64,000 nucleotides of DNA from Tolypeutes matacus. Taxonomy: Eukaryota > Chordata > Mammalia > Cingulata > Chlamyphoridae. Location: contig JAKSZT010053887.1 of NCBI GenBank assembly GCA_026826555.1, positions 62,233,374 to 62,297,373 on the forward strand, read 5' to 3'. The stretch's first letter is position 1; each line of letters opens with the position of its first letter. Shown here in pieces: positions 12,601 to 24,304 of the stretch. The notes under the pieces were generated by a model. It was not told where the DNA came from. It ran no database searches and was given only the letters and a program-made list of their open reading frames with translations. The position numbers and the translations under genes were made by a program.

Positions 12601-12720
12601 TGTCATGAGCAAATGGAAGGCAGAAGCTGTACCTATTAGACTTCACAGCATCAGCACTCAGGGTAGTTTTTATACTGACAGACTCTTCTTGGTAAATATC
12701 TGTTGAGCTAATGACTGACT
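12600..12720 (+). repeat. Possible L2 3'-end fragment
   Basis: The order of words (gcaaatggaaggcagaagctg, a 'cagcatcagcactcagggta' segment, ggtaaatatctgttgag, ctaatgactgact) follows the L2 3' end, but divergence is high. Confidence 0.4.
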
Positions 12721-13019
12721 TTACCTTCTCACTTAGAAGTTCACAGTTGAAAAACAAAACAAGACAAAACTAAGTCTAAACACTCTCTGTGGTTCATCTT
12801 AACTCCCCCTTCTCCTTTCACCACCTTCCGGTCACCCATGGGCCTCTCCTAAGTCACACTTGCTTTGGAACATTTCAATGACTACATTAGATATCTTTCA
12901 TTCAATTTATCAGTTCTATTCCCCACTCACTTTCCCAAGATCTTACCATAGTGTACATTTTACATGTGTTTATATTCTCTCTGGCATTATAGGAGAGATA
13001 TAATAGTGATATTAAAACC

Positions 13020-13930
13020 CACCAGGAAAAAAGAAGAATGGGAGAAAGACCATCTCTGAATGAGAACTCTCATGAAAATTCCAGACATTCTTTGTAGAGA
13101 TAGAGAAAATGTAAAAGAGGAGTGGAAGTCAAAACTTAGAGTGATCACAGAAGGGGGGAAGGCAAAAAAGAAGCTGAGATTCCTGATGAAAACCTAAAAA
13201 GATCTGGGACTTAAGAATTGGATAGAGTGGATGACTGAGGTAAGTTATGGGGCTAAAAAATGGGATTAATTGAAAGTTTGCAAACAGAACTGTAGACCCT
13301 AACCCCCACCCATACAGGAGATCACAGACAGCCAGGAGTCTATGGTTTCTTCTTCCTAGATAGCAGGAGATGATAAAGAGTTGGCGGCAACCCCAAAAGT
13401 CAAAAACCTCAAATCAGTCCAAAGCAAAGCCCAAATTATAAGTGTCAACCATATATACAGAACTTTTTTAGCATCTCATTTTAAATATGAACAGAAAAGC
13501 AAAGATCACTGGATAACTTTTGAAGAAGGTTTCCAAGATAAAAGGGAGAAACAATGATAAACCAATTAAAAAAAAAAAAAAAGAAAAACTTAAAGAAACA
13601 GAGACAATACAAGGAGCTGGGGAAGAAGAAGTCCTACAATAAATAAATACAGGGAAAGAAAAGAAAAGGAGAAGTCTATCCTCCTATCAATGAAAAAATA
13701 AAAATAAAAAAGAGTAAGATGATGAAACTATTACCAGACCAAGAAAGAGTTCTTGGAAATTAATAATTTGATTGCAAAAATAAAACCATAAGTAAAAAGA
13801 TTGAAGAATAGAGTTGAATAAAACGTCTTGAAAGGAAATTAGAGGATCAGTCCAAGAATGGCATTCCAGATAAGAAGAACAGATAAATCAGAATGGAAAT
13901 ATGTTTTTAAATAATTTAAATGCTTCTTTA
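13020..13930 (+). repeat. Old L1/HAL1-like ORF1-region fragment
   Basis: A-rich coding-strand-like sequence with many aaagaaa/aagaagaa blocks and an attccagataagaagaacagata segment, resembling degraded L1 or HAL1 ORF1 sequence. No open frame remains. Assignment is by overall look only. Confidence 0.4.
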
Positions 13931-14279
13931 GAACTGAAAGTTATAAAGATGGAAACTTAAAGGGCCACTAATTTGTCTGGTACAGTGATCACACTAAAGT
14001 CACAGAGCTCTGAAATTGTTGGTTAACAGAGGTAACTAGAACATCCTAAAACTTTCATAAAGGAAACAAACACAAAAAGAAATAGTCACTTACAAATTAA
14101 TAAGAATTAGAATGGTATTGTCTCTATAAGCAGAATGTTGGATAAAGGAGGACAATGGAGGAACTGCTGCTAATTTAAAGGGAAATAATTTTAAATGTAG
14201 AGTTCTAAAATAGCTAAGTTATAAATAACTGTAAATATAGAATAGCAATACTTTAAGATTTTATAACAGTAAAAGTAAT

Positions 14280-14465
14280 ACCTAACACATATGCATAAAT
14301 TCATTTAATCTTTACAACAACCCTGTGAGCTAAGTGCTCTCACTAGCTTCATTTTATAAAGGAGGAAAATGAGGCACAGACAAGCTAAGTAATTTGCCCA
14401 CGTTCATAGAACTAATGAGTGGCAGAGCTTGAATTTGTCTCTTGGCAGTTAGGACTCCTTCTAAT
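14280..14465 (-). repeat. MIR SINE
   Basis: Well preserved MIR in reverse: tctttacaacaaccctgtga, ttttataaaggaggaaaatg, aggcacagacaagctaagta, then an 'atttgcccacgttcatagaa' and 'gagtggcagagcttgaat' core. Confidence 0.85.
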
Positions 14466-14974
14466 GAAATACTTGAGGAAGTTCAGCAGCAAATAGAGTA
14501 AATCAATCTGGAGAATGAATACATACGTACCAGAAGAACTGTCAGGCAAAGTACTATACTTAAAATGCAATCAGTCCAACCTGGAGAAGGGGAGCAGAGG
14601 ATTTTAGTAGACAAGTTTAGTTCAAAGACAAGATAATTAATATAATTGCTATATTGTAAAACAGCTATGATTTTTACAAGGAAGATATAATAAGGAAAGA
14701 AATATAAGAACCATATGAAAACAAAAAGTTGTACAAGAAAAGAAATGTAATCATAGTACACTGTTCAGTTGTTTAGCCAGTAACAACACCCATAGCCATA
14801 TTTTTGCAACCACTGTGTATTGGTTTAATTAAAAAATAGTAATATAACTATAAAGGTGGTTTGGCGAGGAAAGAAGGAGATTATATAAAAGAGCTATGTT
14901 CTCATCTATGATTGTTGAGAACAACTAGAAAAAAATAGAAAATTAGCAAAATAATAACCATCAATACAAGCATA

Positions 14975-15186
14975 TATATTTTTTTTAGGTACCGAGGGTC
15001 AGGGATTGAACCTGTATGTGGGAAGATGGTGCTCAACCACTGAGCCACATCGGCCTCCCTGAGTTGGTTTTCTCATTTGTTTTGTTTGTTGTTTGTTTTT
15101 GTTTTTTTCAGGAGGCAACAGGAACCGAACCCGGGACTACCCATGTGGGAGGTGAGTGCTCAATCATTTGAGCCACATCCGCTCCC
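14975..15186 (-). mobile_element. DAS-type tRNA-derived SINE, two tRNA-like units
   Basis: Read on the minus strand it begins gggagcggatgtggctcaaa, an A-box region, followed by a B-box-like cgggttcggttcctg. A second, more degraded tRNA-like unit lies at about 14988-15055. The two units are joined by a T/G-rich linker (A/C-rich on the element strand), and the element ends in an A-rich tail (T run at the left). A short target duplication, caagcata, is visible at 14967-14974 and 15186-15193. Armadillo DAS SINEs, described as tRNA-Ala derived, have this organisation. Confidence 0.8.
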
Positions 15187-15940
15187 AAGCATAATATTTT
15201 AAAGAGGTAACTGCCAGAAGACACTGCTACAACAGTTCTAAGTGTGTGCCTTTGCAGATCAGGACTTCAGGTAGGGAGAGTTGCAACAGAGGGCTGTTTT
15301 TCATATATTTCTTCCTGTAATTTTTTATTTTTAAATTATGCACATCTTAAGCATAAAATAATATAAACTGTTCTTTGAAAAGAAACAAAATATGCCCTTC
15401 CCATTGCACTATGTGGAACATCCCAGATGCTGTCTGCTGTGCTCTTTAACACTGCCAGACCTGCTGGCCACTGTGACCTACAGACTTCACATGTGGGTTT
15501 GCTGTAGCTGCACCCTGTCCTGGTCCCTGCAGTCCAGACCCTCTATTTGCCTGCTCTCTTCCACAACTAATAAGATCTTGCCAATTAAGTCTAATTGGCT
15601 CCTTAAAACCCCTCTTTCACTTCTCATTTTTTTATGCAAACCCTTCTATGTTTTGTTTTAAGAGACAGAGTCAAATGAGAAAACTGAAGAGAGAGAAAAG
15701 TGACACCTCTGCCTATTGGTGTTTAAAATAAAAGCTTGATATTGCTACATAACCTGGAAAAACGTCTCCATCAAGATAGAACAATGTGACTGCATGCCCT
15801 GCCCCTGTGTGCACCCCACATATGGCTCAGCGTACCCTTTTACAACTCTTTTCCTTCAAAGTTATAGGAAAAATTGGTAGTAAGAAGGGTTATGAAGAGA
15901 AAAATAATAGATGCACAGGGAGAGGGCAGAAAACAGAGTA
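15187..15940. other. No gene recognised
   Basis: The frame at 15392-15661 (89 codons) is pyrimidine- and cysteine/leucine-rich. The local wording (tgctgtgctctttaacactg) hints at an old L2-like fragment, but nothing firm can be said. Confidence 0.35.
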
Positions 15941-16090
15941 AGATCTTGGTGATCATCTGGTCAACTCCTCACTTTCATGGATGACCAAAATGAGGCTAAA
16001 GACCTTCTGGAAATGAGCTAACTCATACACCAAGCATCAGGGCTGCGACCAGAATCTAAGACTTCCATCCTTGATTCTGGACTCTGTACC
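15940..16090 (-). repeat. MIR fragment
   Basis: Contains tggtcaactcctcactttca, a gaccaaaatgaggctaaaga segment and 'gagctaactcata...caagcatcagggctgcgacc' typical of a degraded MIR read backwards. Confidence 0.5.
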
Positions 16091-16364
16091 ATGAGGATTC
16101 CTGTTCAGGAAACAGCACAGTCCTCAAACCCCAGCATTTTTTATGAAGAATGATCAGCATGATTTTGACAATCTCCTTGCTACAGGAAAAATTTGTATGA
16201 GATAAGATAAAAGTTATTTTCTGTTTCTCCAAAGAGCTTTTTTAAATAGCTATGGTCAAGAAAACCATTCTCAAAAGGCCCTCTGAAAATGTTAGAGGTA
16301 AATAAAAATACTGCTACTTACAAGTTTAAAGTTTTTAAAGGAACACATCAGTTTTCTAGACATT

Positions 16365-16500
16365 GACATGATATGCTGGAAAGATTCCAAGCTTTCTCTC
16401 CAGGAAGATCTGGGTTCAAATCCAGTCTCTGGCATATTGGATGGGTTATTTAAGGCAATGTGATAACTTCCCTGAGTCACGGTTTTCTCAAATAAACTGA
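16365..16500 (+). repeat. MIR fragment
   Basis: Shows the MIR head in plus orientation: gatctgggttcaaatccagt, then ctctggcatattgg and a 'gataacttccctgagtcacggttttctca' segment. Confidence 0.65.
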
Positions 16501-16809
16501 GAAACAGGCCACCTACTAGAAACCATAATTGAAGACTAATAGTGAAAACTCACATAAAATATTTAAAGACATTCCTAATATGTAGTAAGTTTCTTACATG
16601 TTAGTTTCTGTTTCCAAATATATGCTAAATGAATTTTAGATGATAAACTACTTTATAGTACTCTGGGACTAATCATATAGTGAACTTATTTTTATAGTTT
16701 CCTACTCACCTTAGATTTTTTTTTAAAAGAGGCTGAGGATTCTTATCTCAATTTTGTTAGTATGAGAATTTGGAGAGAAGAAGAAAATGTTAAATCTTAA
16801 AGAAACATT

Positions 16810-16965
16810 ATATTTATCTAGTGCAATTCTCCCCTCTATTACATAGAAAAGTTCCCTGAGAAGTAAAATGACTTCTCTAATGTCACACAGTCAATAAGGA
16901 GCAGAGCTAGGACTTGAATCTAATCTTCTAAGTTCAAGTGCGGAGTTCTATATTGCCTTGTTAAA
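16810..16965 (-). repeat. MIR fragment
   Basis: Reverse MIR core: agaaaagttccctgagaagt, tgacttctctaatgtcacac, then 'aaggagcagagctaggacttgaatc'. Confidence 0.65.
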
Positions 16966-17149
16966 TTAACTAGATCTCAGTTTCTGTATTATTATTATTA
17001 TTTTTTAAAAGAGTGTGCCTATTGCTGAGGCTCCTTGCAGTATAAAGATTTTAGGACTTGGAACAAAGAAAAGGAAATAACATTTTCAAAGCACCTATCA
17101 AGTACCAGATACTAAGCTAGATTTTTTAGAAGATAATGTTACTCCTGGA

Positions 17150-18602
17150 TTTGAGTGTTGATTCCTATTGTTATGATGTATATAGAAATGTAACCATAAA
17201 TTGTAACATATTTCCTATGGGAAACTTGAGCTGTTTTAAAACCAATCTAAGGATAGTCCATTGATGGACCCTTGATATTAATGACTATGCTTGTAAGTCT
17301 TTGCTCTTGAAATTGAACCTTAGCCTCGTGTTGTGGGGTGCCTAAGAGTTGCCTCCTGAGAACCTCCTTGTTGCTCAAATGTGGCTTCTCTCTAAGCCAA
17401 TTTCAGCATATAAATGCATTACTTTTCCCTCAGTGTGGGACATGACTCCCAGGGATAAGCCTCCCTGGCACCAAGGGATTACTACCAAGCACCAACTAGC
17501 AAAGCAACTGGAAAAAGACCTCGAATAAAAGGGGGAAAAGGTAAAGGCAAATGAGTCTACAGGGCTAAGAGACTTCAAAGTGAGTTGGGAGATCATCCCA
17601 GAGGTAATGTGCTTATGTACATCTCAGCAGGATCTCAAAGACTGCCAAAGTGGATACTACTCCAAATAGTGGGGCTCCTGGGGGCTCTGGAGACACCCAG
17701 GTCCTATGGTCAGGGCAGATAGCTCCAGAGTTTGGTGCCTTGCCAGTGGGCCCTACTTTGGAGTTTGTGCTCCTGAGAGTGATAGAGTTGGACTAGGTTA
17801 TATCTTCCCTACACATGGCTCATCTGTCCCTTCTATTTAAACCTATACTTTGTGCAGGATTTTGTAGGTGTACGTCCAAGAGACTAGAATCTCTGATCTT
17901 TCCATGTGCCAGGTGGGCCCTGAGCCTAAGCGGAGTTGCAACACCTATTCTCCAGTTCATTGGACCCACCCAGGACAACTAACAAGGAGGCGAGGATTGA
18001 CAACCACCATACCAAGGAAATGAGAGAGCCTACAAACTGCAAGCAAGAGAGGCCCATCCATTGGCTGTATGGGATCAAAGCCTCCTGTCAATTAGAAGTG
18101 GAGTAGACATCACCATCCCAGAATCCTCAGGATTGGGGAATTAACTATGGACTAGAGTAGACTTTCTGGTATTCTACTATAGAATTATTGTGATTCTAGC
18201 AATGGAAGAAATTAAAACATTGATGTGGAGGCAGTGGCCACTGGAGGCTCTGGGGACAGGGAAAGGGAAGAACAGGTGTAATATGGGGGCTTTTTTGGGG
18301 CTTGGGAGTCATCCTGAATGACATTGCAATGACAAATATATAGGCCATTTTATATCTTCCCATAACCTGCAGAATTGTGTGGGAGAGAGTGTAAACTACA
18401 ATGTGAACTATGGTCCATGCTCAGTGGCAAGGTGCCAGGATGCATTTATCAATTGCCATGAATGGCCACACTAATGAAGGATGTTGTTTATGTGGGAGGG
18501 TGTGGGAGGTGTGGGGAGCGGGACTTATGGGAATCCCTATATTTTTTGTGTAACATTTATGTAATCTAAGTATCTTTTAAAAAATAAAAAATAAAAATAA
18601 AA
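17150..18602 (+). mobile_element. L1 3' end with long xenarthran-type 3' UTR
   Basis: About 1.45 kb of a long L1 3' UTR ending with gtaatctaagtatctttt and an A-rich tail (aaaaaataaaaaataaaaat). The same sequence occurs on the minus strand at 43925-46260 and 20207-21110, and partly at 30007-30600 and 47529-47600, which shows it is a high-copy family. No ORF2 coding sequence is left upstream, so the copy is heavily 5'-truncated. Shared landmarks are ggactagagtagac, agtggccactggaggctc and the gtgtgggagagagtgt block. L1 assignment is inferred from copy behaviour, the polyA tail and truncation; the 3' UTR itself encodes nothing. Confidence 0.75.
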
Positions 18603-18724
18603 GCAATCTAAATCATGCCATTAAAATGACAATCAGGAAGGCAATGAGGCAACATGAAAAATACATATAACATAATGTAAAGCAAAAAACTGGTTTATAA
18701 AATTGCATATGCACTATAATTTCA

Positions 18725-18840
18725 ACTTTGAGTACTAGCCTAAGAATTTCTTGAGTATAGAAGCCTGGCTTCATCCTCTCCTTTGTGTGCCAGTGCCTGG
18801 TTCAAGAAGCATTTGTTAAATTAAATTGCAGTATGTTAAA
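18725..18840 (+). repeat. L2 3'-end fragment
   Basis: Contains aatttcttgagtatagaagc and ctttgtgtgccagtgcctgg followed by 'aagaagcatttgttaaatt', the typical L2 terminal words. Confidence 0.55.
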
Positions 18841-19650
18841 AAGAAAAAAATTGAAGTAGTACTTAGTAAAAGCCTGAACTAATACACCAAAATTATAGTG
18901 GCCTCTGCTGGGCTATCATAGTAGGATATGAATGAATTTTCTTTCTTTTTTTTCAGTTTTTTTTTACTAAATTAGAGGTATAAGGGAAGACAGCCCCTGA
19001 TTTCTGACCCTCAGTGCAACCCACTTAAGGGTTGAAAAAGACTAAGATACAATGTTATCAACCCTTTATTTTCTCATATAGAATATGTCAGTCTTCCTTA
19101 ACTTTCCTACTGTGGAGGAAATTTAGTCAGACGTGTGGAGAGAATATGCTTTACTAATATGCTCATCTTTTCTATCCTATAATATTGTGTATCACCACTA
19201 TTTCTTTTTCAAGAATCTCAAGTGTCAATCAGGAAAGGATGCATCACCTGAGAAAAATGTTGTCCTATAGAAAATGGAGTGAAGCATTCATTAAAATGGT
19301 CACAGTGACAGATAATGCATGTCCTAACATTTCTTCACTGCTTAATTTTAGACTTTTAAAAAAATTCGAATACAAGAAAGCCACCATAAAATGAAAATGA
19401 GGGATAGGATATGTGAAAAAGCAGAACTCTAGCCCAGGTTTTGTGAAACAAGAAATTTATGTCTATGTCCTCTAGGAATATTCAGAAAATACAAAGTATC
19501 TATTAATAAAAGACATATTGTTTTGCATGTAATGTTTGTTTGCATTGTAAAGAAAAATCATCCAAAATTTGGAAATAAGGTCAAAGGATAACTGCAGGTC
19601 CTTTCAATGTCATACTAGAAACATTAACAGGCCTGCCCAAAGATTATTAA
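18841..19650. other. No gene recognised
   Basis: AT-rich sequence without a named repeat; the 69-codon frame at 19185-19394 has no supporting evidence. Confidence 0.4.
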
Positions 19651-19661
19651 ATTCTCTAGGG

Positions 19662-19858
19662 CAGAGTTTCTGAACACTGTAACTACTGTGCTACTGGGCT
19701 GGCTAATTCTTTGTTGTGAGGGGCTGTACTGTGCATTTTAGGATGGTAGCAGCATCCCTGGCCTCTACTCACTAGCTGCCAGATGCAAAACCCCACCTCC
19801 TGCACCTCCTCAATGCCTACTTCCTACCCCACCCCGACTCCTGGATTGGGAACGACTG
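19662..19858 (-). mobile_element. MER5A-like hAT-Charlie element, complete
   Basis: 197-bp element starting CAGAGTTTCTGAAC and ending GGGAACGACTG, flanked by 8-bp target duplications ctctaggg (19654-19661) and ctctgggg (19859-19866), close to the nTCTAGAn preference known for MER1-group hAT elements. The interior (tctttgttgtgaggggctgt, then a 'gatggtagcagcatccctggcctctac' segment) matches MER5A read backwards. Non-autonomous, no coding capacity. Confidence 0.85.
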
Positions 19859-19914
19859 CTCTGGGGGAATGACCAGTTTGATTTACTGTTTACTACTGGT
19901 AATGGCCTACACTC

Positions 19915-20205
19915 AGTCAAATTATCTTTTAACATGTAGATTTTTGTACCGTGGAGATACAAATGATTTCTATCTAGTAGATAAGATATACTCAAAGGTC
20001 ATGATTTTATTGCCTTATGGGGCAATGATCAGTTTTGTCTCTAATTTAACAAACTTATTTCACATGCCTTTCCCAATTAACTATATTAGTCTCTGCTCCA
20101 CAAATACTTTTTGAATCAGCTTTACAAGTCTATGGTTCCCTTATTAATGAGTTAACTCTTTGACACAGCCTCATGTTATATTTGCATGAGAGTCATATTT
20201 TAAGT
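19915..20205 (+). repeat. Unclassified dispersed repeat, copy 2
   Basis: Partner of 4225-4510 (see there). This copy is somewhat better ordered and includes attttattgccttatgggg and cagcctcatgttatatttgc words. It ends where the T run of the next L1 begins (about 20205). Confidence 0.5.
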
Positions 20206-20206
20206 G

Positions 20207-21110
20207 TTTTTTTTTTTTTTTTCCACCTCATTGTTATAATTTCTTGCATTGCAAGAATCACCATATGTGAGCAAGAGAATACCATAAAGTCCACTCTAGT
20301 CCATAGTTCTTCCCCCAATCCAGAGGCGACTGGNNNNNNNNNNNNNNNNNNNNNNNNNNNNNNNNNNNNNNNNNNNNNNNNNNNNNNNNNNNNNNNNNNN
20401 NNNNNNNNNNNNNNNNNNNNNNNNNNNNNNNNNNNNNNNNNNNNNNNNNNNNNNNNNNNNNNNNNNNNNNNNNNNNNNNNNNNNNNNNNNNNNNNNNNNN
20501 NNNNNNNNNNNNNNNNNNNNNNNNNNNNNNNNNNNNNNNNNNNNNNNNNNNNNNNNNNNNNNNNNNNNNNNNNNNNNNNNNNNNNNNNNNNNNNNNNNNN
20601 NNNNNNNNNNNNNNNNNNNNNNNNNNNNNNNNNNNNNNNNNNNNNNNNNNNNNNNNNNNNNNNNNNNNNNNNNNNNNNNNNNNNNNNNNNNNNNNNNNNN
20701 NNNNNNNNNNNNNNNNNNNNNNNNNNNNNNNNNAATATAGCAACTAAACATTGTCAGTGATTTACAGTATAGTTTACAATTTAGATGATACAGTTAAATA
20801 ATTTTGATGATATTTACCATGTCCTGTGTCCATTACTGAAAGGTAATGAAAAACCTTCCCCATGACCACCAAACATCCCATTAGAGCAGGCTTTGAGCCA
20901 TCTCCCATATGGACATAATCTATGGTAAAGGGATAGAGTGTGGTTGCATGTTGGGTGATGGGGCAGATGAGCGGTGGTGTTCCTGGGTTTGGTGGTACAG
21001 CACTGGGGGGTGGATGGATTAGGAAGTGCTGGTTCAAATCCCCAGGGCATGTAACTGTGAATCTTGACATTCCATGGGTTAGGAGAGGGGGGTATCATGG
21101 GCCCTGGGGG
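20207..21110 (-). mobile_element. L1 3' UTR copy, minus strand, interrupted by an assembly gap
   Basis: The T run at about 20207-20222 is the tail of a minus-strand L1. The bases after it (ccacctcattgttataattt) lie inside the 3' UTR as seen at 30166-30230, so this copy lacks the last roughly 370 bases of the usual 3' UTR. After the gap, 20734-20880 aligns with 45986-46130. Sequence 20880-21110 is less certain. Confidence 0.65.
20334..20733. other. Assembly gap, 400 N
   Basis: Exactly 400 unknown bases. Comparison with the intact copy at 44425-45985 suggests that the missing L1 sequence is about 1.5 kb if the two copies are colinear, so the stated length may not be real. Open frames crossing the gap are meaningless. 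Confidence 0.95.
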
Positions 21111-22100
21111 GCTGGGGAGAAGGGAACAGTTAAGTGTTTTTTTAACTGTACTTTGACAATGTTTCCACATTCAAAAGAAATATGCATGTCATTTTTCTCC
21201 CCTGATAAATCATTCTCAGAGGCCACGAATCCTCTACTACCAACCATAAAAAAAATCTCACTTCATGAATGATATGAACTGCATGTTTTATATAAATTCA
21301 ATTTAATTAACATGTAAAATTATTTTTTTCTATAAAGTATAACAACACAAACAACTAGTAAGTCAAATAAGCTTTCATCAGTTAGGAAAATAAATCAGAA
21401 AATGAATGAAATTATTACACAATTTGAAGAAATAACCATCATTCCCCACCCCATACTACCAACCAATGCAAAGAGGCACAAATGCATGCAGACACACATG
21501 CATGCTTGTTCAGAAATAAGTGTCCCTGGCTAATTCCTTCTTGAGACATAACAGAACACCCATGGGAGAGGCCAATTAGAGATATTAGATTCAGCACAAA
21601 TCCCATAGTTCGAAATTGTAAATCCCATAATTTCGAAACTGCAGGTGAAGGAAAGGATTGCTCTTCAGTAAGGTGGGAGTATTGAGTTTTTAATGCCTTT
21701 TCAATGCTAGCTAAACTCCTTTATTTTAAAAAAGGGAATAGTCTTCTAGCCTGGGTAGTGTCTGGTTAGGAATTGAGAGGATAGCTGAGTTTCTATTTTT
21801 CATGTATTTATTTCCTGTTACCTATTATTTATTGTAAATGATACTGTTTTCCATTTCCTTTGTAACAAATTTAAATTTAAAATAAAAGATCTATAAATAA
21901 TAATACAGATGGTAAAAAGAGATGACAAAAATCATGAATTGTTAGGTCAGTAATAATGTTTGGGGAACACTTTGTTAGAGGAAACTCATTTTTGAAATGG
22001 GACTTGGTTTATAATTACTTGAGCCACTTTTTAATGAAGTGTTAAGACTAGTCTCCCCCACTGAGGCATTCTCAAAGGCAAACAAATGAGGAGAGATCAA
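21111..22100. other. No gene recognised
   Basis: AT-rich sequence with no named repeat or exon. Confidence 0.4.
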
Positions 22101-22104
22101 TAGA

Positions 22105-22260
22105 TTGAGGCTCAGGAAATCTTCATTCTGGTCTGGGACATATCATTAGCTGGTTATGAAATCTTGACTAAGTAAGCCACTGAACTATGGTTTCATCCTT
22201 TCCAAAATCAGAATAAGTGATTTATAAGGATCCTTCCAGCTAAAACGGCCAGAAAGTGTC
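22105..22260 (+). repeat. MIR fragment
   Basis: Plus-orientation MIR words: tcattctggtctgggacata, tagctggttatgaaatcttg, 'ggtttcatcctttccaaaatcagaataa'. Confidence 0.5.
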
Positions 22261-22264
22261 ATTA

Positions 22265-22515
22265 TAGTCCATATCAATCTCTCCATCCTCTCTACTCCTA
22301 GCTTGCATAGTGGAGTTTAGTACTTATTTATTTTAAATTATTTCCTGCCTATTAGTTATCTCTTTCCAGCAAGACTATAAGATCTTTAAGGAGAGAAAAC
22401 ACATCAAATCCTCTTTTGTAACTTGGAGAGTAATTTGCTCCATGCTGGCCAAATAGTAACACTCAATAACTATGTGATCATTGCTTGTGAACTGGCCAAT
22501 TTTTAGCTTACAGCA
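22265..22515 (+). repeat. L2 3'-end fragment
   Basis: Order of words fits L2: cctctctactcctagcttgc, agcaagactataagatcttt aaggag, a 'catgctggccaaatagtaacactcaataa' end. Confidence 0.55.
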
Positions 22516-22756
22516 GAACTCTGATAAGTGTAGCACTTAATAAAAATAAAATGACATCCATATAACTAGTTTAAAACTTGGAAAATTATCTTAGTTCATT
22601 TTCTATTTTGTGTAGTATTTATTGTATAAGGGCATAGTGATATATAAACTTAAATTATCAATCAAAACCTACCAAATTCATAAAGGAGCTGATAATGATG
22701 CATTTGGAATTTTTAAACTAGAAGGAAATGTCTAATTGACTAAAATACTCTACATC

Positions 22757-22936
22757 TGCACTATCCAAAACAGTAGCCAGTAAGCACATATGGCTACATA
22801 AATTAAAAAATTCAGTTCCTCAGGTGCATTAGCCACATTTCAAGTGCTCAATAACCACAGCTGAATACTGTACTAAGCAGCACAAATTATAGGTCATTTC
22901 CATCATTGTTGAAAAGTCTCCTGGACAGTACTACCT
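22757..22936. mobile_element. Small hAT-Charlie element (MER33/MER58-like)
   Basis: Left end ctgcactatccaaaacagtagcc and right end ctcctggacagtactac form a degraded inverted repeat around a gcacatatggctac / attagccacatttcaagtgc interior. This is typical of short non-autonomous hAT-Charlie elements. The exact family name and duplication are uncertain. Confidence 0.6.
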
Positions 22937-23767
22937 GAGAACATCTGAGAAAAGTTCTATAATTGAGGTAACAGTTCAAAGGAAACTGAGTTCCTCCAAC
23001 TCATTTTCCAACAAAGGAAAAAAGTCTTGGCAAAGAAGGTGCTTTAAGTATCAGAGCCTGACAATATGGGATGTGTCCTTCATTAATTTTGCATATTTAC
23101 AGATTAAACTATACTAAGAGAAACAAAAGGACACCATTTATAAATAGAAAACACATTACAAATATGAAAGTCAATGAAGAGAAAACAGAAAAAGTCGTCA
23201 CTGGAAATGATACTCATTTTTCTAAGTAAGCCTAACCAAAATCCATGGCCAGGAAGTATGTAACATATACTTGGAATAGGCTGCCTTTCTCACTTAATTT
23301 TCCATGCCAAAAATCCAGGCCATCAGAAATCTAGTTGAGGAAATAAAAAGCAATTCTTGAAGTGGTCCTCTGACTAAAGGATGACAAGACATACTGGCCT
23401 TCCCATGGCAAAATAAACTTAGAGAGCATAGGAAAAACAAAATTAACAAGCAACAGTTCAATCAAAACAGTCTAGAAATGACCTATCAGCAAAGATATAA
23501 TGCATACAACAACTCAGTTTCTTTACTTCTGTTCATCCTACCTGATGGATTGCCTGAAATGACTCCAATCTCCTACAGAGAAAATTAGTATTGTGGCAGA
23601 TCTCCAACTAACTAGAGATTTTTTGTTCTATAGGCAAGCAGCTGTGAGTAGGGCTGGGTACGAGATAAAAAAAAATGTGGTCGGAAAAAGGGCTAGTATA
23701 TACCAAAGCATAAATAAGAGGATCAGCAAAACCCTTACTCTTGTTCATGCATCTCCTTCCATCTCAG
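22937..23767. other. No gene recognised upstream of the candidate exons
   Basis: AT-rich sequence. A pyrimidine-rich stretch at its right end (about 23735-23765) could act as the acceptor tract of the exon-like block that follows. No CpG island, TATA box or upstream exon was found. Confidence 0.4.
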
Positions 23768-24304
23768 TGAGCCACCAAAGAGCTAGCCCAGGACCATGGA
23801 CAAGCTGACCACCACAGGTGGTAGGAGAGAAGAGGTAAGTTCCAAAGGAGGAACAGGCTTCAAATTTGCTCAGTGTTTGGAAATCATTAACAGAGGTGAC
23901 AAATCATTAGCTGTCAACCTGGTTCCATCATTTAGAAAGTTCTAAAATATCTCATTGTACCAGAAATGTAAACAAGTTGTGAATTTTATCTGTGTTTCAT
24001 ACTTATTTTCTTCCTGATTTAAAACAAGGTTGCCCTGATGTTTTCATTCTGGACGGCCTGTATAAACATAAACGCTCTTCCCTCATAACTGTAGGTATTC
24101 TCGCAGCCTCTGAAACCAAGTATGGGTCGCCTTCCCGTTCTGCACCAGGTCTCACCCATGCTTGATTTCACGGGCCACGGGACATGTCGGGCAGAGCCAA
24201 CAGAGGTACAAATCTTCTACGTCAGGAGGAGAAGGTGGAAAAACAAAGCAAAAAAGGATACAGTAAATCATTGGTTTAATAACATCTTACAAAAGAACAG
24301 GTAA
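23768..24304 (+). CDS. Candidate small two-exon gene of unknown function
   Basis: I do not recognise a protein here. What is seen: a pyrimidine-rich tract and cag end at 23767, then a block (23768-23834) with an ATG at 23796 in a strong start context (ACCATGG). It stays open for 13 codons to a consensus donor, GAG|gtaagt, at 23835. After 260 bases comes a second acceptor, ctgtag, ending at 24094. The next block is open in the matching phase for 69 codons to a TAA at 24302-24304. Joined, this gives 82 codons with a basic C-terminal region (YVRRRRWKNKAKK). CpGs, rare elsewhere here, number about eight between 24070 and 24222. An AATAAA lies at 24729. An alternative is that the second block splices out at GAG|gtacaa near 24210, making it an internal exon of a larger gene. 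It may also be chance or a decayed gene. No transcript evidence is available. Confidence 0.3.

Noticed and set aside
20173..20760. Long frames of 150-195 codons
   Set aside because: Most of their length is the 400-N assembly gap; the real flanking bases are L1 3' UTR.
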